Below, piece by piece: positions 12,590 to 24,719 of a DNA stretch of 64,000 nucleotides. The notes below the pieces were generated by a model. That model saw nothing but the letters and a program-made list of their open reading frames with translations, had not been told where the DNA came from and made no database searches. Origin of the DNA: Tetraselmis striata (taxonomy: Eukaryota > Chlorophyta > Chlorodendrophyceae > Chlorodendrales > Chlorodendraceae); NCBI GenBank assembly GCA_006384855.1, contig VCJN01002928.1, positions 16,019 through 80,018 on the forward strand, in the 5' to 3' direction. Made by a program: the position numbers and the translations under genes. The first letter of the stretch is position 1; every line of letters begins with the position of its first letter.

Positions 12590-13718
12590 GCACACACACA
12601 CACGCGCACACACAAGTCCAATGGCTTGAGTATCAGGTACCATAGACATGGCCGGCCGCAGGGAAGGTGGAGGGGGCAGACGAGCGGTTGCACAGTGGCG
12701 AGAAGTTCAAGCCCGGCAGATCAGCGCGGCAAGCAGGGCGGATGGCTTGGGGGCGATCGTAAGACAGCAGGAAGTGTCAGTACCCTTTATGGAAAAGCGT
12801 CCGAGTCCCGCGCTGGCACGGCGAATGGTGTCACCGAACAGTCAGGGACCTGCTAGGCGGGGCGGCAGCCTCACTGAGCGGGCGGTGCATCCCCCAACGT
12901 GACCACCCCTCCCGTTGACCAGGGGCGCACACCGACTACGGGATGCTCACCTTCCTGCTGACGGACGAGCGCCCAGGGCTGCAGATCTTCCACGAGGGCA
13001 CCTGGATGGATGTTCCGCCGCAGACCGGCGGCGTCTTTGTCGTCAACATCGGCGACATGCTGCACCGGTGCGCCGCCCGCCTCCACGCACAGTCCGCTGC
13101 CCGGGCGCATGTCGGGGCGCAAGTCCGGGTGCGCTACGGCCTCCATCCAGAGCTCTTATACCACTCCTTTACACTGCCCTGAAAACCACTCGGGGACGGA
13201 GCTGCGCAGCCTTTTCAGTGCTCAGTGTTCTTGGCTCAAGGAATGCTTCACCTAGGCATGTACTCTCCATCACATTCGCTCGATGCGCCGTGCAGTGGCC
13301 CCCACTTACCGATACGCCTCAAATTGGGCTTGCATGCAGCCCATGAGTGTGAGCATTCGCTAGAGTCTTGTCTACATTCCACCTCTGGCAGGTAGGGCAG
13401 GTTCTGATGCTCTCGGTGTTCTTACTGCCGCGCCAGCACCCCTGTGTGTTTCGAGCGACCGCCTTGTATGTACAATGCCATCCATCATCCCTCTTGCGCG
13501 CGTGCTGTAGCGCTGGCGCATCGTACGGGCGCCGCAACGCATCGCCTGCATCGCAGCCGTCTGCGCCGGATGGTAATCCTAAGCCGGCGCTGTGCAGCTG
13601 GACAAACGGGCGCTACAAGTCGACACTGCACCGGGTGATCAACGCAGCCGGCCGGGAGCGCTACTCGACGGCGTTCTTCTTTGAGCCCAACTTCCACGCC
13701 ACGGTGCCCCCCCCCCTC

Positions 13719-13754
<36 letters not shown>

Positions 13755-13967
13755 GCTGCGGCATGAGATACCCTGCCCTGGTCTACCCGACCTGCGCTCG
13801 CCTTATAACTGCGGTGGGTCCCCACCTGCGCGCACCGCCAGGTGGACTGCCTGCCCAGCTGCTGCCAGGGCGAGGCCGCCAAGTTTCCCGCCGTCAAGTA
13901 CGGCGACCACATCCTGGGAAAGTACCAGCAGACGCATGCCAACTTCAGTGATGAAGGGGCGGGGTGA
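11129..13967 (+). CDS. 2-oxoglutarate/Fe(II)-dependent dioxygenase (isopenicillin-N-synthase-like family)
   Basis: Eight exons join in frame to 319 aa: 11129-11228, 11591-11727, 11867-11927, 12014-12158, 12297-12436, 12923-13067, 13598-13703 and 13842-13967. The fold is that of plant-type 2-ODD enzymes: N-terminal VPLVDLSG and LANHGVP, then the metal-binding HTDYG (His197, Asp199), distal His254 in TLHRVI, and the 2-oxoglutarate-binding Arg264-Tyr-Ser266. Such enzymes oxidise small molecules (hormones, specialised metabolites) with O2 and 2-oxoglutarate, releasing succinate and CO2. All three iron ligands and the RxS pair are present, so it is probably active; the substrate is unknown. It is transcribed divergently from the neighbouring methyltransferase. 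Intron 5 carries CA/CT microsatellites, intron 2 a G run and intron 7 a C run starting at the donor (GTGCCCCC). Confidence 0.9.
12497..12616. repeat. CA/CT compound microsatellite in a dioxygenase intron
   Basis: Alternating cacaca, ccaccc and ctctct runs fill about 120 bp inside intron 5 of the dioxygenase gene. All ORFs crossing it are low-complexity artefacts. Confidence 0.9.
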
Positions 13968-16174
13968 GAGATCCGAACGCGCGGTTGGGGCGGCTTGGGG
14001 CGGCTCATGGTGACTGTCTCGTCGGCCGCTGATCAAGCCGTGAACACTCCAAGTGCCAGCTGCTGATCTATTCCGGCTGCACCTGGCAGTGCTGCCTCGG
14101 CTTTGGGGAGCTTGGGGTGGTAGATGCAAACGCTCGGGGATATGAAGCCCGCCGTCAGGTGCGCATGGCAATACCCCCTTGGGGGGTGGACTCAGGGACC
14201 TATGTACACTCGCAGTAGTATTAAAGTTGAATTCTGTCACAACTCAAGCCCGTCTTCCAACTACGTAGGCCAGCTGTCTTACAGCCCGGCTGCACAAACT
14301 CGCATATCAGGGCCGGCCTTTGCCCTAGCATGCGGCCCTCTGAAGGCCAATGTTGCCTTTGAAGCGCAGCGCCAGCAGACGCGCACGGCCGGTACCGGCG
14401 CGCCACACTCCAGCGTGCACGCACTGGACGACCAAGTTGGGGGGGGGGGGGGTCATAGTAGTAGTAATAGGAGTAGGAGTAGCTCCCGGCTGTAGATGGC
14501 AGTTGCCTGGGCTCTGTGCGGCCGCGGCGCTGTGGATTCCTCTGCACGGGGGCGCGGCCGGGCTTTCCAGCGCCCCAGTGTGACCAAGGTAATGAAGACA
14601 CGAACAGCCTCACGTGTCTCCTGCACGTCTGCATAGTGCACAAGTCACCGGTGTGTAAGGCCAATGCACTGTCTAGCTGTCATTGTGGGTGCCGCCGTCC
14701 CCATGACAGCCCCGTCTCATCATACGCCTCAAACATGCAACCAATAAGACGACTCGGCATAGTTCCGCTATACTTTTGTCCACTTTTGACCTCTGGCGGG
14801 TAGAGCGGGATCTTTTTGTCGCAGTACGGGGCCGGCACACGTGGGAATGTGCCCAATAGGAGCTGGGGAGCCAAATGATGTAGACATTCCGTCAACGGCG
14901 CCTTGGTTCGGGGACCAGCCAGCATTGGAATTCAATTGAATCGAAGTGTATCACAACGTACTGACTTGCCGCTTACACCGCCCAAGCCGAGTTGCTCCAC
15001 TAACCAGCCGGCATTGGGAATCTGCGCCGCGTGGTCGCCTAGTATCCTGATGCGAGCGGAGGCTCTGACACCGTCCATCCATATGGTATGGTATGGTGAA
15101 ACGCGCTCCGGTGATGGGGCCGGGGGTTTGGCTAAAGGGCATCACTAAGGATGGCTGATCACTAAGCCCTAATTGGGTACAAAGAAAGGGCCCTATGTCC
15201 AGGCGTATAAACAAATATATATGTATAGATATGTATGTGTGTATAACTATACATATACATACATATCATTTTGTGCACCCTGGTGCTGATCATCTACATC
15301 GTGCAAGCGCACATAGTAGTCTTAGCCCTGATACTATATGTTCAGCATAATATACATTTATCACGGGTACCGGCGCACTTACCAGCACCGCCTGGACTTT
15401 ACCGGTATTAATTGCCGGAATAACTGAACCAAGGACAACGATGCGCATTCGTCCGGATGCCTGGTATTGAGTTTCCCGTAGAGAATGCTCAATGGTATGA
15501 AGCGCGCGCGCATCAACAGATGATGCTTCATGTGCTGTGTGCCCAGGATGGATGAGGCCACTACGAATTTCCGCCGCCCTTTCCTTCCCAGCAAGGTGCA
15601 AATGATCACGACCCGGGCAGATGCATGCGAGCTGCGCTCACCCTCCATCTATCTGCACACTCTTGTGCGGCGTTCCTTCCTTCACTGCAATTGGTTACCA
15701 CTTTGTTCCTGGGAAAACCAGGCCAGCTGCCTTACGGCCCGGCTGCACAAACCCGCACATGGCCCACTATTGAACCCGCGAAGCGTGCGTCCCCTTGAAG
15801 CCCAGGATGCCACCATGATGATCCATGATGGAGACCCACCACGACCCCAGCCATGACGAGTCTGGCGGACCACTGGTAGGCTGGCTTCCAGGCAGAGTCA
15901 ATCGACTTATAGGGGCGAAACTCCGAATAATAGGGGGGGAAATCCGACCCAGCATGGGACGCTTCCTCATAGCATGGCTGATGTTTATCAATCTCTTTGA
16001 CAGCTCTCATGTAGCCAGTCATCGTCGGCGAGTAGCGCGGCCGTGAGCGGGCTTCATGAACGTGTTTAACTCTCGGCAGTCTTCCAACTACGAAGGCCAG
16101 CTGTCTTACGGCCCGGCCGCATGTACCTGCATAGGGTCGGCTGTAGCATGCAGCCCTCTGAAGGCCGAGTGGCG
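13968..16174. repeat. Intergenic region with a dispersed ~90-bp repeat family
   Basis: A repeat with core ggccagctgtcttac and ending ctctgaaggcc occurs at 14252-14349, about 15718-15805 (more diverged) and 16078-16166. A fourth partial copy lies in inverted orientation at about 17150-17178, inside an intron of the next gene. Copies 1 and 3 share cttccaactac upstream of the core, and a catgc(g/a)g-ccctctgaagg tail. No terminal inverted repeats or coding capacity were seen, so it may be a MITE or SINE remnant. The rest of the region holds short AT microsatellites (~15210-15270) and no supported gene. Confidence 0.65.
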
Positions 16175-16342
16175 TCATGAGAACAAATTAGTGACATGGA
16201 GGCTCGCCAGGAATTTGCGCAGCTTCCGGCACTCCTCGGCCGCGTGGCCCGCGTCCTTGCCGCACATCATGCACGACTTGCGGTCCGACTTTTTGGCCTC
16301 CTCCCGCACTCTGATGTGCTCACGGAGATTGGTATCAACCAT
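16175..16342 (-). CDS. Small ORF with a zinc-knuckle-like motif, uncertain
   Basis: A 55-codon reading frame starting at 16342 encodes a charged segment (REHIRVREEAKKSDRKS) followed by CMMCGKDAGHAAEEC, a C-x2-C-x5-H-x4-C arrangement close to the CCHC zinc knuckle of nucleic-acid-binding proteins. The frame is open about 50 nt further upstream before a stop, so this may be the last exon of a spliced gene or a fragment of a mobile element. It lies ~210 bp beyond the stop of the site-2 protease gene on the same strand. I do not recognise the protein. Confidence 0.35.
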   Translation of the reverse strand: MVDTNLREHIRVREEAKKSDRKSCMMCGKDAGHAAEECRKLRKFLASLHVTNLFS

Positions 16343-16553
16343 GGGTGTCTCACGTCGGATGCAGGCAATGGGTTGCCCACCACATTCCCGGCGAGCTCAA
16401 TGAGCCTTCCAGGGACAACTGCTGCAAGGAGCGGCATGGTGTTTGCACGGCGCCGCATGCCGCATTGAGTGGGTATGTCCGCGACTTGTCCGCGCTATCT
16501 TACGCGGGCGAGCGGCGTTGCGGACCCCCCACCGCGCCACCTGGCTGGGGCCA

Positions 16554-19500
16554 TCAGCGGGAGACCGTGATAGCGGGGCGCAGCAGCTGCGCGTACACTT
16601 TGTGCGTGAGCACCGCTGCAAGCACTGCGGTGGTCGATGAGATCCACATCTGCACGGCCCTGTGGACGAACTGCAAACGGTACCCACAGAATGTCACATA
16701 TTTAGCATTGCGCACTACAGCGGCTGGTGCTCTTCCAACTGGGCAACTGGCTACGCGGAGGTGAGCTCGCTGAAGCGCATGCATGCAATTGGCGGACTGA
16801 CGGCGGCACAAGGCCATGCAGCGGTCCCCAGGAGGGGGGGTCAAGGCACCTGCGCATTAGCGGCGCGGTGGTGGTCGGGGAGGACTGCCGGTTGTCGCTG
16901 CCGGCGCCGCCGCAGTGACAGCATCCAGGCGGTTGCGGCGCGTAGTGCCGGCGCGCCGTCGAGGCCGTGCGCAGGCGCCATGTTGACCAGCGCCATGCTG
17001 GCGGAGACGCACTGCAGGTAGAACAGCGCCGCGTCGGTCGCGCGCGGCAGCCACACCTGCACGGAATAACAACCGCACCTCGGCATTCAGAGGACCACAC
17101 GCTACGTGCAGTGCCACCTCCGGGGCGCAGCAGACCCAATGCGGGTTCGTGTCGGTCGGGCCGTAAGACAGCTAGCATGTTTAGCATCGACGACTAAACA
17201 GGAACAAAGCTGTACGAAATTCCAATATCAATATATAAACCGCACACGCCCTTCAATTTTCCCCGCCCCCCCCGGGACAGGACTGGCACCAGTGAAACCC
17301 TTGCAGCCTCTCTACGACTGCCGTTTTAGCAGCGATCCAGCTACAGAAAGCCCTACTGGGTAGGCGACCCTCCGGTATAGTCATCAAGCAAATTGCCGAA
17401 GCAATCTGCAAGACTAATTGAAGGCCAGTGACGGAATTTCCAACACTGTTGGATCGCCGTCTAAAACACTGCCATGAAAATACCCCGCACTGACCACGAA
17501 AGGTCCGCCCTACCCGTTTGGGCGTCGGCCCATTCGAGTAATGCTGCGAGTTGGGGCAAGCCCCAACCCGCGGAGCAAAGCATTTCGGGAGTGCGATACA
17601 CGTGCAACAAAAAAAGCAATGTGAGGGAGGGCCCGACGCCATAGCTGCAAAATTTTCCCATCCCCAGTAAAATCCAGGGCGCCGTGAAGGGAGGGGGAGA
17701 CCCCGCCCCAAATAAAGGCAGTTAAGTCCTCAGTTGATGTCCTCCACGCAAACGTACCGGTGCCTGGTACCCCGAGAGGCCCAATCCTGGCGCAGATGTT
17801 CGCCTCCAAAAAGTCCCTAGTGGCTTAGGTCGTCATCGCGGTTTGCGTCGACATAGTGCTAGGGGAGCGCAATGGTGAGCCCAACCCAGGCGATGTGCGG
17901 TTGTGAGCGAGTGCTCTGCCTATTGCTGCATGTGCGGCGGGCAGGGGCGTGCCACAAGACCAACACATTGCGCAAGATGACACCGCATGGAAGAAGCCAA
18001 ACAAGCGCCCGGCTGTTCATCTCGGTACCAGGACCCAGTGAGCCTGGCGTCCGCCCACTGTGCCGCGTCGGTCCGTTGGTCACCGTAGCGGATGCAGGAG
18101 TGCGTGTGGGCGCGCACCGGGAGCCAGCGCAGCCGCGCCTTGTAGTCGCCCAGCCGCAGGAACGCCTCCGACAGCCCCGCCGCTGGCCCGGCATACAGCA
18201 CGCTGGACGAGCCGCTGTCCTCCGTCCCGGGCACAACATTGCCTCGGGCGCGCTGTGCCGTGGCGGCTGCGGCGGTGTTGTCGTCTCCGGAGAGATGAAG
18301 ACTGAGTAGGCGCTCGCCCCGAGGGAGGTCCGCCGCCATGCACAGTGTCGGCGCGCCGTGGCCATCATCCGTGCTGACGTTGTTCCGGCCCGCGGAACTG
18401 GAGGTGCAGCCAGGCATTGCCTTGACGCGCCGCGCGCGCAGGCAGCGCGCCTCGCAGCCGCCGGGACACTGCCCCGTTGGACCCGGCAGCTCGGTGAAGC
18501 ACAGGTGCTGGGCCTCCGTGCAGCTCACAGTGCCACCGGCCTCGGGGCGACAGGGGTCGGCGCCGTCGAGCACATGCCTGGGGACAAGGCTCCCAGCAGC
18601 GGATGCCCCGGGCGGAACATACGCTTGGCGCACGCACGCACGGAAGGTGGCGGAGTCCGTCACGGGGCAGTCATCCAGCGAGGTGAGCACACTGCCTGGG
18701 CGCAGCTGGGCGGCTAGCGGAGACACTGACGCAATGCTCTCCACCACGGCGCCCGTGCCGCTCTCCCAGCCAACCGCCAGCAGAACCGGCAGAGCCTGCG
18801 CGCGGAAGCTCGGGCAGTCAGCCAAGAATAGACAGTCATGCAGACTAGCGTGTAGTAGGTGGCAAAAACTTTCAAACGCCGGTGCCTGCCCATATTTTGC
18901 CACCTTTCTAGCGTTTTGCGATTGTTCTATTCTATTCTAATAATCGGAATTAGAAGAATTCCGATTATTCTAACAGAATTCTACTATATTCTACTATGCT
19001 TTCATCCTAATGTCTAAATAGTCGCCATTATTGATGAAGTTTCATCGCAATATATAGTTTAGACGCAGTAATAAGGCTTGCGTAAACCGTCATGTCTAGT
19101 CCTACACTTTATATTTCACGCAGCGTTTGCTCTACTAAACCTCAGCGCTATATTACCAAATGCGCTATGTGTAATCCGTACTTGTACTCTTTTATGCGTT
19201 CCGTTATTACACCGTATAAGGAGTACCTAACGTGCCCATGATCTTATTCGTGCAGAATGTTAGTCGTGCAGAATGCTTCGGCAATGCCTTTTGCCTTTTG
19301 CCTGATGACTATAAAGGAGCGTCGCCCACCCAGGGCTTTCCGTGACTGCCTATCGTAGTGTTCCTAGTCGGAATCGTTGCCTCAGTATCTTTGCATCAGT
19401 CCACATTCCGATAATGTAACTCGTTAACGCAATCTTATCACTGTGCATCGGTACGCATTCAGGTATTGCTATCTAAATTCGAACAATGCACTTATACCTT

Positions 19501-22500
19501 TCCTTAATAAATGAGCAATGTAAACTCAAACAGTGTATTGACTGATTTCCAAAATCAATTCTCAATGCCACTGAGATGAATATTTCCTATTTCATTTCTA
19601 GTTGCTCAACTCCCATCGTTATAGATTGGTTAGTCAGCAACCATCTGCGCACCAATGAGACAGGGCTGCATGGCAACAGCACCTACTCAGAGTCGGAGAG
19701 GCAGGCAATCTTGAAATCGAAATGAATTAAATATAATGGGAGGATCAATCCTACAAACTCGGTGGCGTCTGAAGCAATGTGGGTGGTGGCAGGAGGTGGT
19801 CGCTCATCTTTGGAGGGAGGAGGCAGTTGACGCACAAGTTGCATGCATACGTCTTCCGATGTGGTAGATGAGTGATATATCCCTGAAATGGTTTCGGAGT
19901 ACAGCGCATGACAGATAGTGTACAACCGCACACGTGTGACGGGACAGTAGTCACATGCTGGGAGAGATAACTGAATGACACTAAAAACAAATAAATCAGC
20001 GCGCGAAACTGTGATATACACTTTTCCAATAAATTAAGCTTTAGTTTCGGAGCCAGCTTGCATTTCTTGTCCATAATATAGCCCAATGAGACAACGCGTA
20101 CGTGTCTGCTGCTCGCATGTTTTGCTTCGGAGTTTCTGCTGAAATAACAGCAGGCTGGCCATATTCTTATTATGTTTCGCTTTACGTTTTGATGTGGCAT
20201 ATCTGCAACAGCACGCTCATCATCTTATCTCCCAGATGAGTGAGTGGGCATAATGCCAAATTGTTTGGAGACTGGCGTGCCTTATTGCCAGGACAGGCGC
20301 TCAGGTGCTGCGCAGGTGCCTAGTCTCAGGGCGCCGCCGCACCTGAAGGGCCGCCGCCGCCAGCCCCGCCGTAACGGCATTGTGCCATACTCCCGCGCAC
20401 ACCACGCGCAGCTGCGCTGGCGGCGGCAGCTGCGCCAGAGCCTGGCCGTCCAGCGACACATAAGCGCCGGGCACAAGGCCGCCGGCGAGAAAGAACCTGG
20501 AGGTGAAGCGGCAGGCCAAGGGGGGAAGCGCAAGCGGGGGGGGGGGGGGGGGGGGCAACACATGGACCTGTGAGATAGGGAGAAAAGGGGCGAGGCACAG
20601 GAGACCTGCAACGAAGCCTGGATAGATTGGCCGCCTCTTGAAAAGGAGCACATGCTGTGGCGTAGAGTATCGGCATGCGCAAGCGTGGATCTTTTGAGGT
20701 TATCGCAATATGCATTGGTACTTGCTGGTTATATGTAATCGGTGTGAGAGAGGGAGCCGAACTATTCAAAGTGATCTGTACGCTGTGCGCTCACACTGCC
20801 TTGATGTGCCCGTTTTGTATAAGCTCATTTGCTTGATGTTGTGTGTAAGCTCAATTGCTTCATGTGCCAACTAGTGGAATGGGAGCAGCAAGGGTAAATG
20901 CTGCCGAAACTTCGAGACGGACATTGCTTATAATAGTTCGTTATACAAGGTGCGCAGCAGCCACATTATACATGCATGAAACAGTAAGACTACACTGAAT
21001 GGTTTGTAGGGGACAAAGCAGGTTGGCAATTTGACAGTACCAGGCGGCAATGCAAACACAGAAACCGCAGCTGCAATGTTGATACAAATGATTCCGTGTG
21101 TGTTGCGGAAACGCTGCCTTGGTTGCCATCACTGGCGCTCCATAGACAGCAAGACCACAATGGCAAGCATGGCGTACACGAGGCTAGGGAAGCATTTTAC
21201 AACAGCCATAGTTGCCGTGGCGCTGGCGAGGAGACACGGTTGCTTAGACGGGCAGACGGCCGGGGAGAAGTGACCGGCGGTAAAGCCGCCCCAGAGAAAG
21301 GGGGGAGGGGGAACGCACCCGGTGGCACTCATGGGCACCCCTTCCGCTCCCGCCGCCAGTGCGTGGCCCGCCTCGTGCAGCAGTACCGCCAGCAGCACCG
21401 ACGCCAGCAGCCACGGCACGTCCGACCCAGGGCACGCTCCTGCCGGGTACCGCGAGCTGCAGCGGCGCTCTGCTGCCCCACGCCGAGGCACTGCCATGGC
21501 GTGTGACACAGTGGGCGGCGATTCAGATAGGGCCGTCAGGAGCTTAGGCGCTCAATAATCGCAGGGTGCCCAAATACTATAAGGTTGTAAATAGCAAGCA
21601 TTTAAGACTTCCCTAGTTGTTGGTACCGTGACATATACTGAACTCGTGCATCCCAGCTGCTCCCTGGGCGCGTGTGGCGGTGGTGGTGCTACTGGTACTG
21701 CTGCCTGCGCGGCCCTGACTTGGTGACTACTGATTCCGTAGTCGGATGCTGCATGTGGGATGGATACCCAGAGCCGCACTGCAGGCGGATACATACGGCG
21801 ACATACGCGAGAGGTGCCAAGTTTCGGATCCCACCTGCTCCTGTCGAAATCGGTGCCTGTTGGTCCCGCAACGGGAGGAGCCGCCCCAAAAGCGGCCTCC
21901 CATGACGCGCCTGCACGGCGCATCCACACTTCAGGATCCCCATCGCTGTACGCCCAGGCCGAGACATGGAAAGGCGTATCGTCCCGGCGTCAGATAGAAG
22001 GCAGCCATGCGCACCTACTAGCCCGGCGGCTTCCTGCACCAGCAGCCCCAACATCGCAAGCGCGCAGGCCGCCGCCGCGGGCACGCCAAGGCAGAACCAG
22101 CGCCGCAGCGCGAAGCGGCGCCGCTGGCCGACGCGAAGTTGTACCCTATCGAGAGAAGCGATGGGTCATGGTTGAGCGTAGTCGCCTAAGTTTCGGTGCA
22201 AATGCTGCGACGGTGTGTGGCACTTGCTGACGCGAGGCGTTCACGTCTCGGCACCGGTATGCCACAGTGCGGCATGGCTTGGCTCGGCTGTGTTAAGGGA
22301 CCGCAAGGCATCGCGCGCAGGCACAACCCACGCCGCGCCCCAGCTGCATCACGCACCGGTTCATGCCGGCCGTCTCGCACACGATGAGGCCGGGAGACAG
22401 CGAGACGCCGGCGCGAGCCAGCCAGGCCGCCGTCGTCTGTGGGAGGCATCGCGGCGCCGCCATGCTGGCCACTGCGCCCAGGAGCACCACCGTGCCCGCG

Positions 22501-22523
22501 ATACCTGACGCCGATATCAGCAT
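16554..22523 (-). CDS. Site-2 protease (MBTPS2-like, M50 intramembrane zinc metalloprotease)
   Basis: Seven exons join in frame to 524 aa: 22523-22357, 22145-22015, 21439-21319, 20496-20343, 18795-18118, 17056-16850 and 16670-16554. The length matches animal S2P (about 520 aa). Order of parts: a first hydrophobic segment; LSPGLIVCETAGMNR, typical of the S2P N-terminus; the zinc site HEAGH (His121, Glu122, His125) within a membrane helix; PGAYVSLDGQAL and CAGVWHN; a PDZ-like region (SVSPLAAQLRPGSVLTSLDD) with a Cys-rich loop; the third zinc ligand Asp450 in NMAPAHGLDG; and a last hydrophobic helix. S2P cuts membrane-anchored transcription factors, in plants and algae often in Golgi or chloroplast stress signalling. 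The second donor and third acceptor have alternatives; the pair chosen keeps frame. The intron between exons 4 and 5 is 1.5 kb and AT-rich. Confidence 0.9.
18796..20342. other. Long AT-rich intron of the site-2 protease gene
   Basis: This 1.5-kb intron switches sharply to AT-rich sequence between about 18900 and 20230. It contains a perfect 13-bp inverted repeat (aataatcggaatt at 18939-18951 and its complement at 18957-18969) with a 5-nt loop. No terminal repeats or coding domains were seen, though the composition shift suggests inserted DNA. Confidence 0.5.
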
Positions 22524-24719
22524 TTCTGGAGAGTCGTGCCGTCACGAAGGTCCGGCGCCAAGTCGTGCGAGAAGTCACCAGGCAGGAGGGCTGACATGCG
22601 GACCTCAACAAAACGACGCCGCGCTGTAGTAGTCGTGCTGGTCTCGTTGACGCATTTACTGTGCTCGCATCTGTCGGCACGATCCTGGGTCGCGCTGTAG
22701 ATGTGCCGGGGTTGGCAGTGGATTGGCAGGGGGCCACTGCCCCGCCGATTACCCGGCGGGCGGTAAAGGTACCGCGCTGCTAGCAAGGTTTATGTGTGTG
22801 GTCCATATTTTTTCCCTATCCCACTAATCCTTGCTGCTGTTGGTTTCGTCAATAAACTTACTACTGTTTTTATTGCGGAACGGACATATACTGTACACCC
22901 TTCCACATAAGTATAGGGTTTGCGAATTCGATCCACATGCCCATGCGCGGCTGCATTGAGGCCGTGCGCGCGTGCATGCGGGTTGCTCAGGGTCGTACGG
23001 CTGGGGGGAAATGCCGCGATAGCGCGATAAACCCCACATTGCCACCCGGGGGCCGTTGACGTCAACGCTGTCATTATGCTAAAGCAGGGCTTCTGACGTT
23101 GGCGCTTCATCACAACCACAGATTGCGCCACTCCTGCGCATGAATAGGCATGGGGCAGCACCACAGCCCCCGTACTCATACCACATCACCCTTGGTATGA
23201 TCACTATCCACCATACACGTAGGGCATTGAAAATGGGTCATTCATGACCTGGACCAAGCCCTACGTGTCGATGACGATTGTTTATGGCCAAAAACATGGA
23301 AAAAATGCGGCTTTGATTGTTGCACGCGGAGGCGGGAGAGGGTTCTCGCGGCCTCGTTGCCGTAGGGCAAAGCTTTTCTATAGCAGTGCATGGCCGCATG
23401 CTCATAGCGCGCCATGGTGAGCCCAGTGGGGCGGCAATGGCGTGCACCTCAATGCCTCGATGCTGGTGGAAAGGGGGGATCTGGCATCATCAATGGCGGC
23501 CGTGGGCATCGCGCAAGGGGGTTATGTGCCAAGTATGAGTAGTCCGTGCACAAGTACATACAACACACTGTCCCGCCACCGTGTATCGGTTTTGAGATCC
23601 CCTTGGCGTAAAGTTTCACGCCAACATGTCGACCACACGCACGACGCTGACAGGGACGTCAGATTTCGACATATTATTTCCAAAAATTCGAAAAAGTGCC
23701 TAAATGGCCTCGAACGACCGTGCTGCGACTGTGGAATTTTGTAGCCCTGCTCGCGTAGTTTTTTTGGTATTTATCTCCATATATGAAATTTTTCGTACGT
23801 TTCCTCGCAACGCACTGAGCGATACCGCGAGTTTGAGAGCTGCACCACAAGCAAGGCGGCACTGCACTGGCGATGGTATCACGCCGCATCGTGCACGGGC
23901 GCACGCCACTATGGCCCCACCCCAAGCACAAATCTCCTAACCTCTTTGCTGACATGTTTCCTCGCCCACCCATGGCCATCCCACCATGCAATGGTCTATG
24001 CGTGCGCAGCGGGACGTGCGGGGCACCAACCCCCGTTGTTGTGGGGGTATGTAGTGGAAACGCTCAGTGTGGCGCAAGTAGTGCCGCTCGTGAAGCGCAC
24101 TTGTTAGGGCCAAAGGGGTTGCTTACACCTTATGGTGGTAAAGGCTGAGCATAAATGTGCAACATGGAATGCATTGCAGGATATCAGGTCATAAAAAAAG
24201 AATCAGCTGCCGTACTACTCGTAAGCTCGGATTCGGCGAGAAAGGGGCATGGGACTTATATTGAGGGTTGTAGATCAATATCTATAGTCGCTATTTTTAT
24301 AAAACACAAAAGATTTATGAGTGAGAAATAAGACTTATATAGTACCGGCGGTAGCACGTCGTCGTTTATCGAGACGAATGCACGGACTAAGAGAGTCGCT
24401 ACTGGCTGGACCAGTACTGAGGACTAATACAACGCGGATGGGAACGCGAGCCGAGTACCTGTAGGTCGGTACGGGCAGTTGCTACCAGGGGTCACCCGGT
24501 GAAACCAAACCCATGGGTGGTTGCGCGCGATGCTGCCGGCGGCGGCACGGCATCGTCACCGTCGGCACAATATCGACCAACCATCCGCTGACAGGCGACG
24601 GCAATCAGCAGCAGCAGCAGCGGCCGCACCAAACACTCCCCGCCCCGTGTTCCCTGCCCGCACCACACAGCATTCTCAGCGCTCCCGCAGCGGCTCCGCA
24701 GCCTCTAGCATCGGCTGCC
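22524..24719. other. Intergenic region with a possible second copy of the inverted-repeat element
   Basis: Sequence from about 22886 (tacacccttccacataagta) matches the outward end of the element near 5872-5890 read in reverse, and the similarity continues for ~45 bp inward (gggtttgcgaattcgatc versus gggttttgcattttcgatcg). A possible right end lies near 24128 (accttatggtggtaaaggct). The interior has no recognisable protein. 24200-24350 is AT-rich, and acttatattgaggg at about 24254 also occurs near 3328. A divergent promoter region for the flanking site-2 protease and methyltransferase-like genes must lie here. Confidence 0.35.

Noticed and set aside
18939-18969. Perfect 13-bp palindrome as a transcription terminator
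   Set aside because: It lies inside an intron of a eukaryotic gene and lacks a context for a bacterial-type terminator; kept only as a repeat note.
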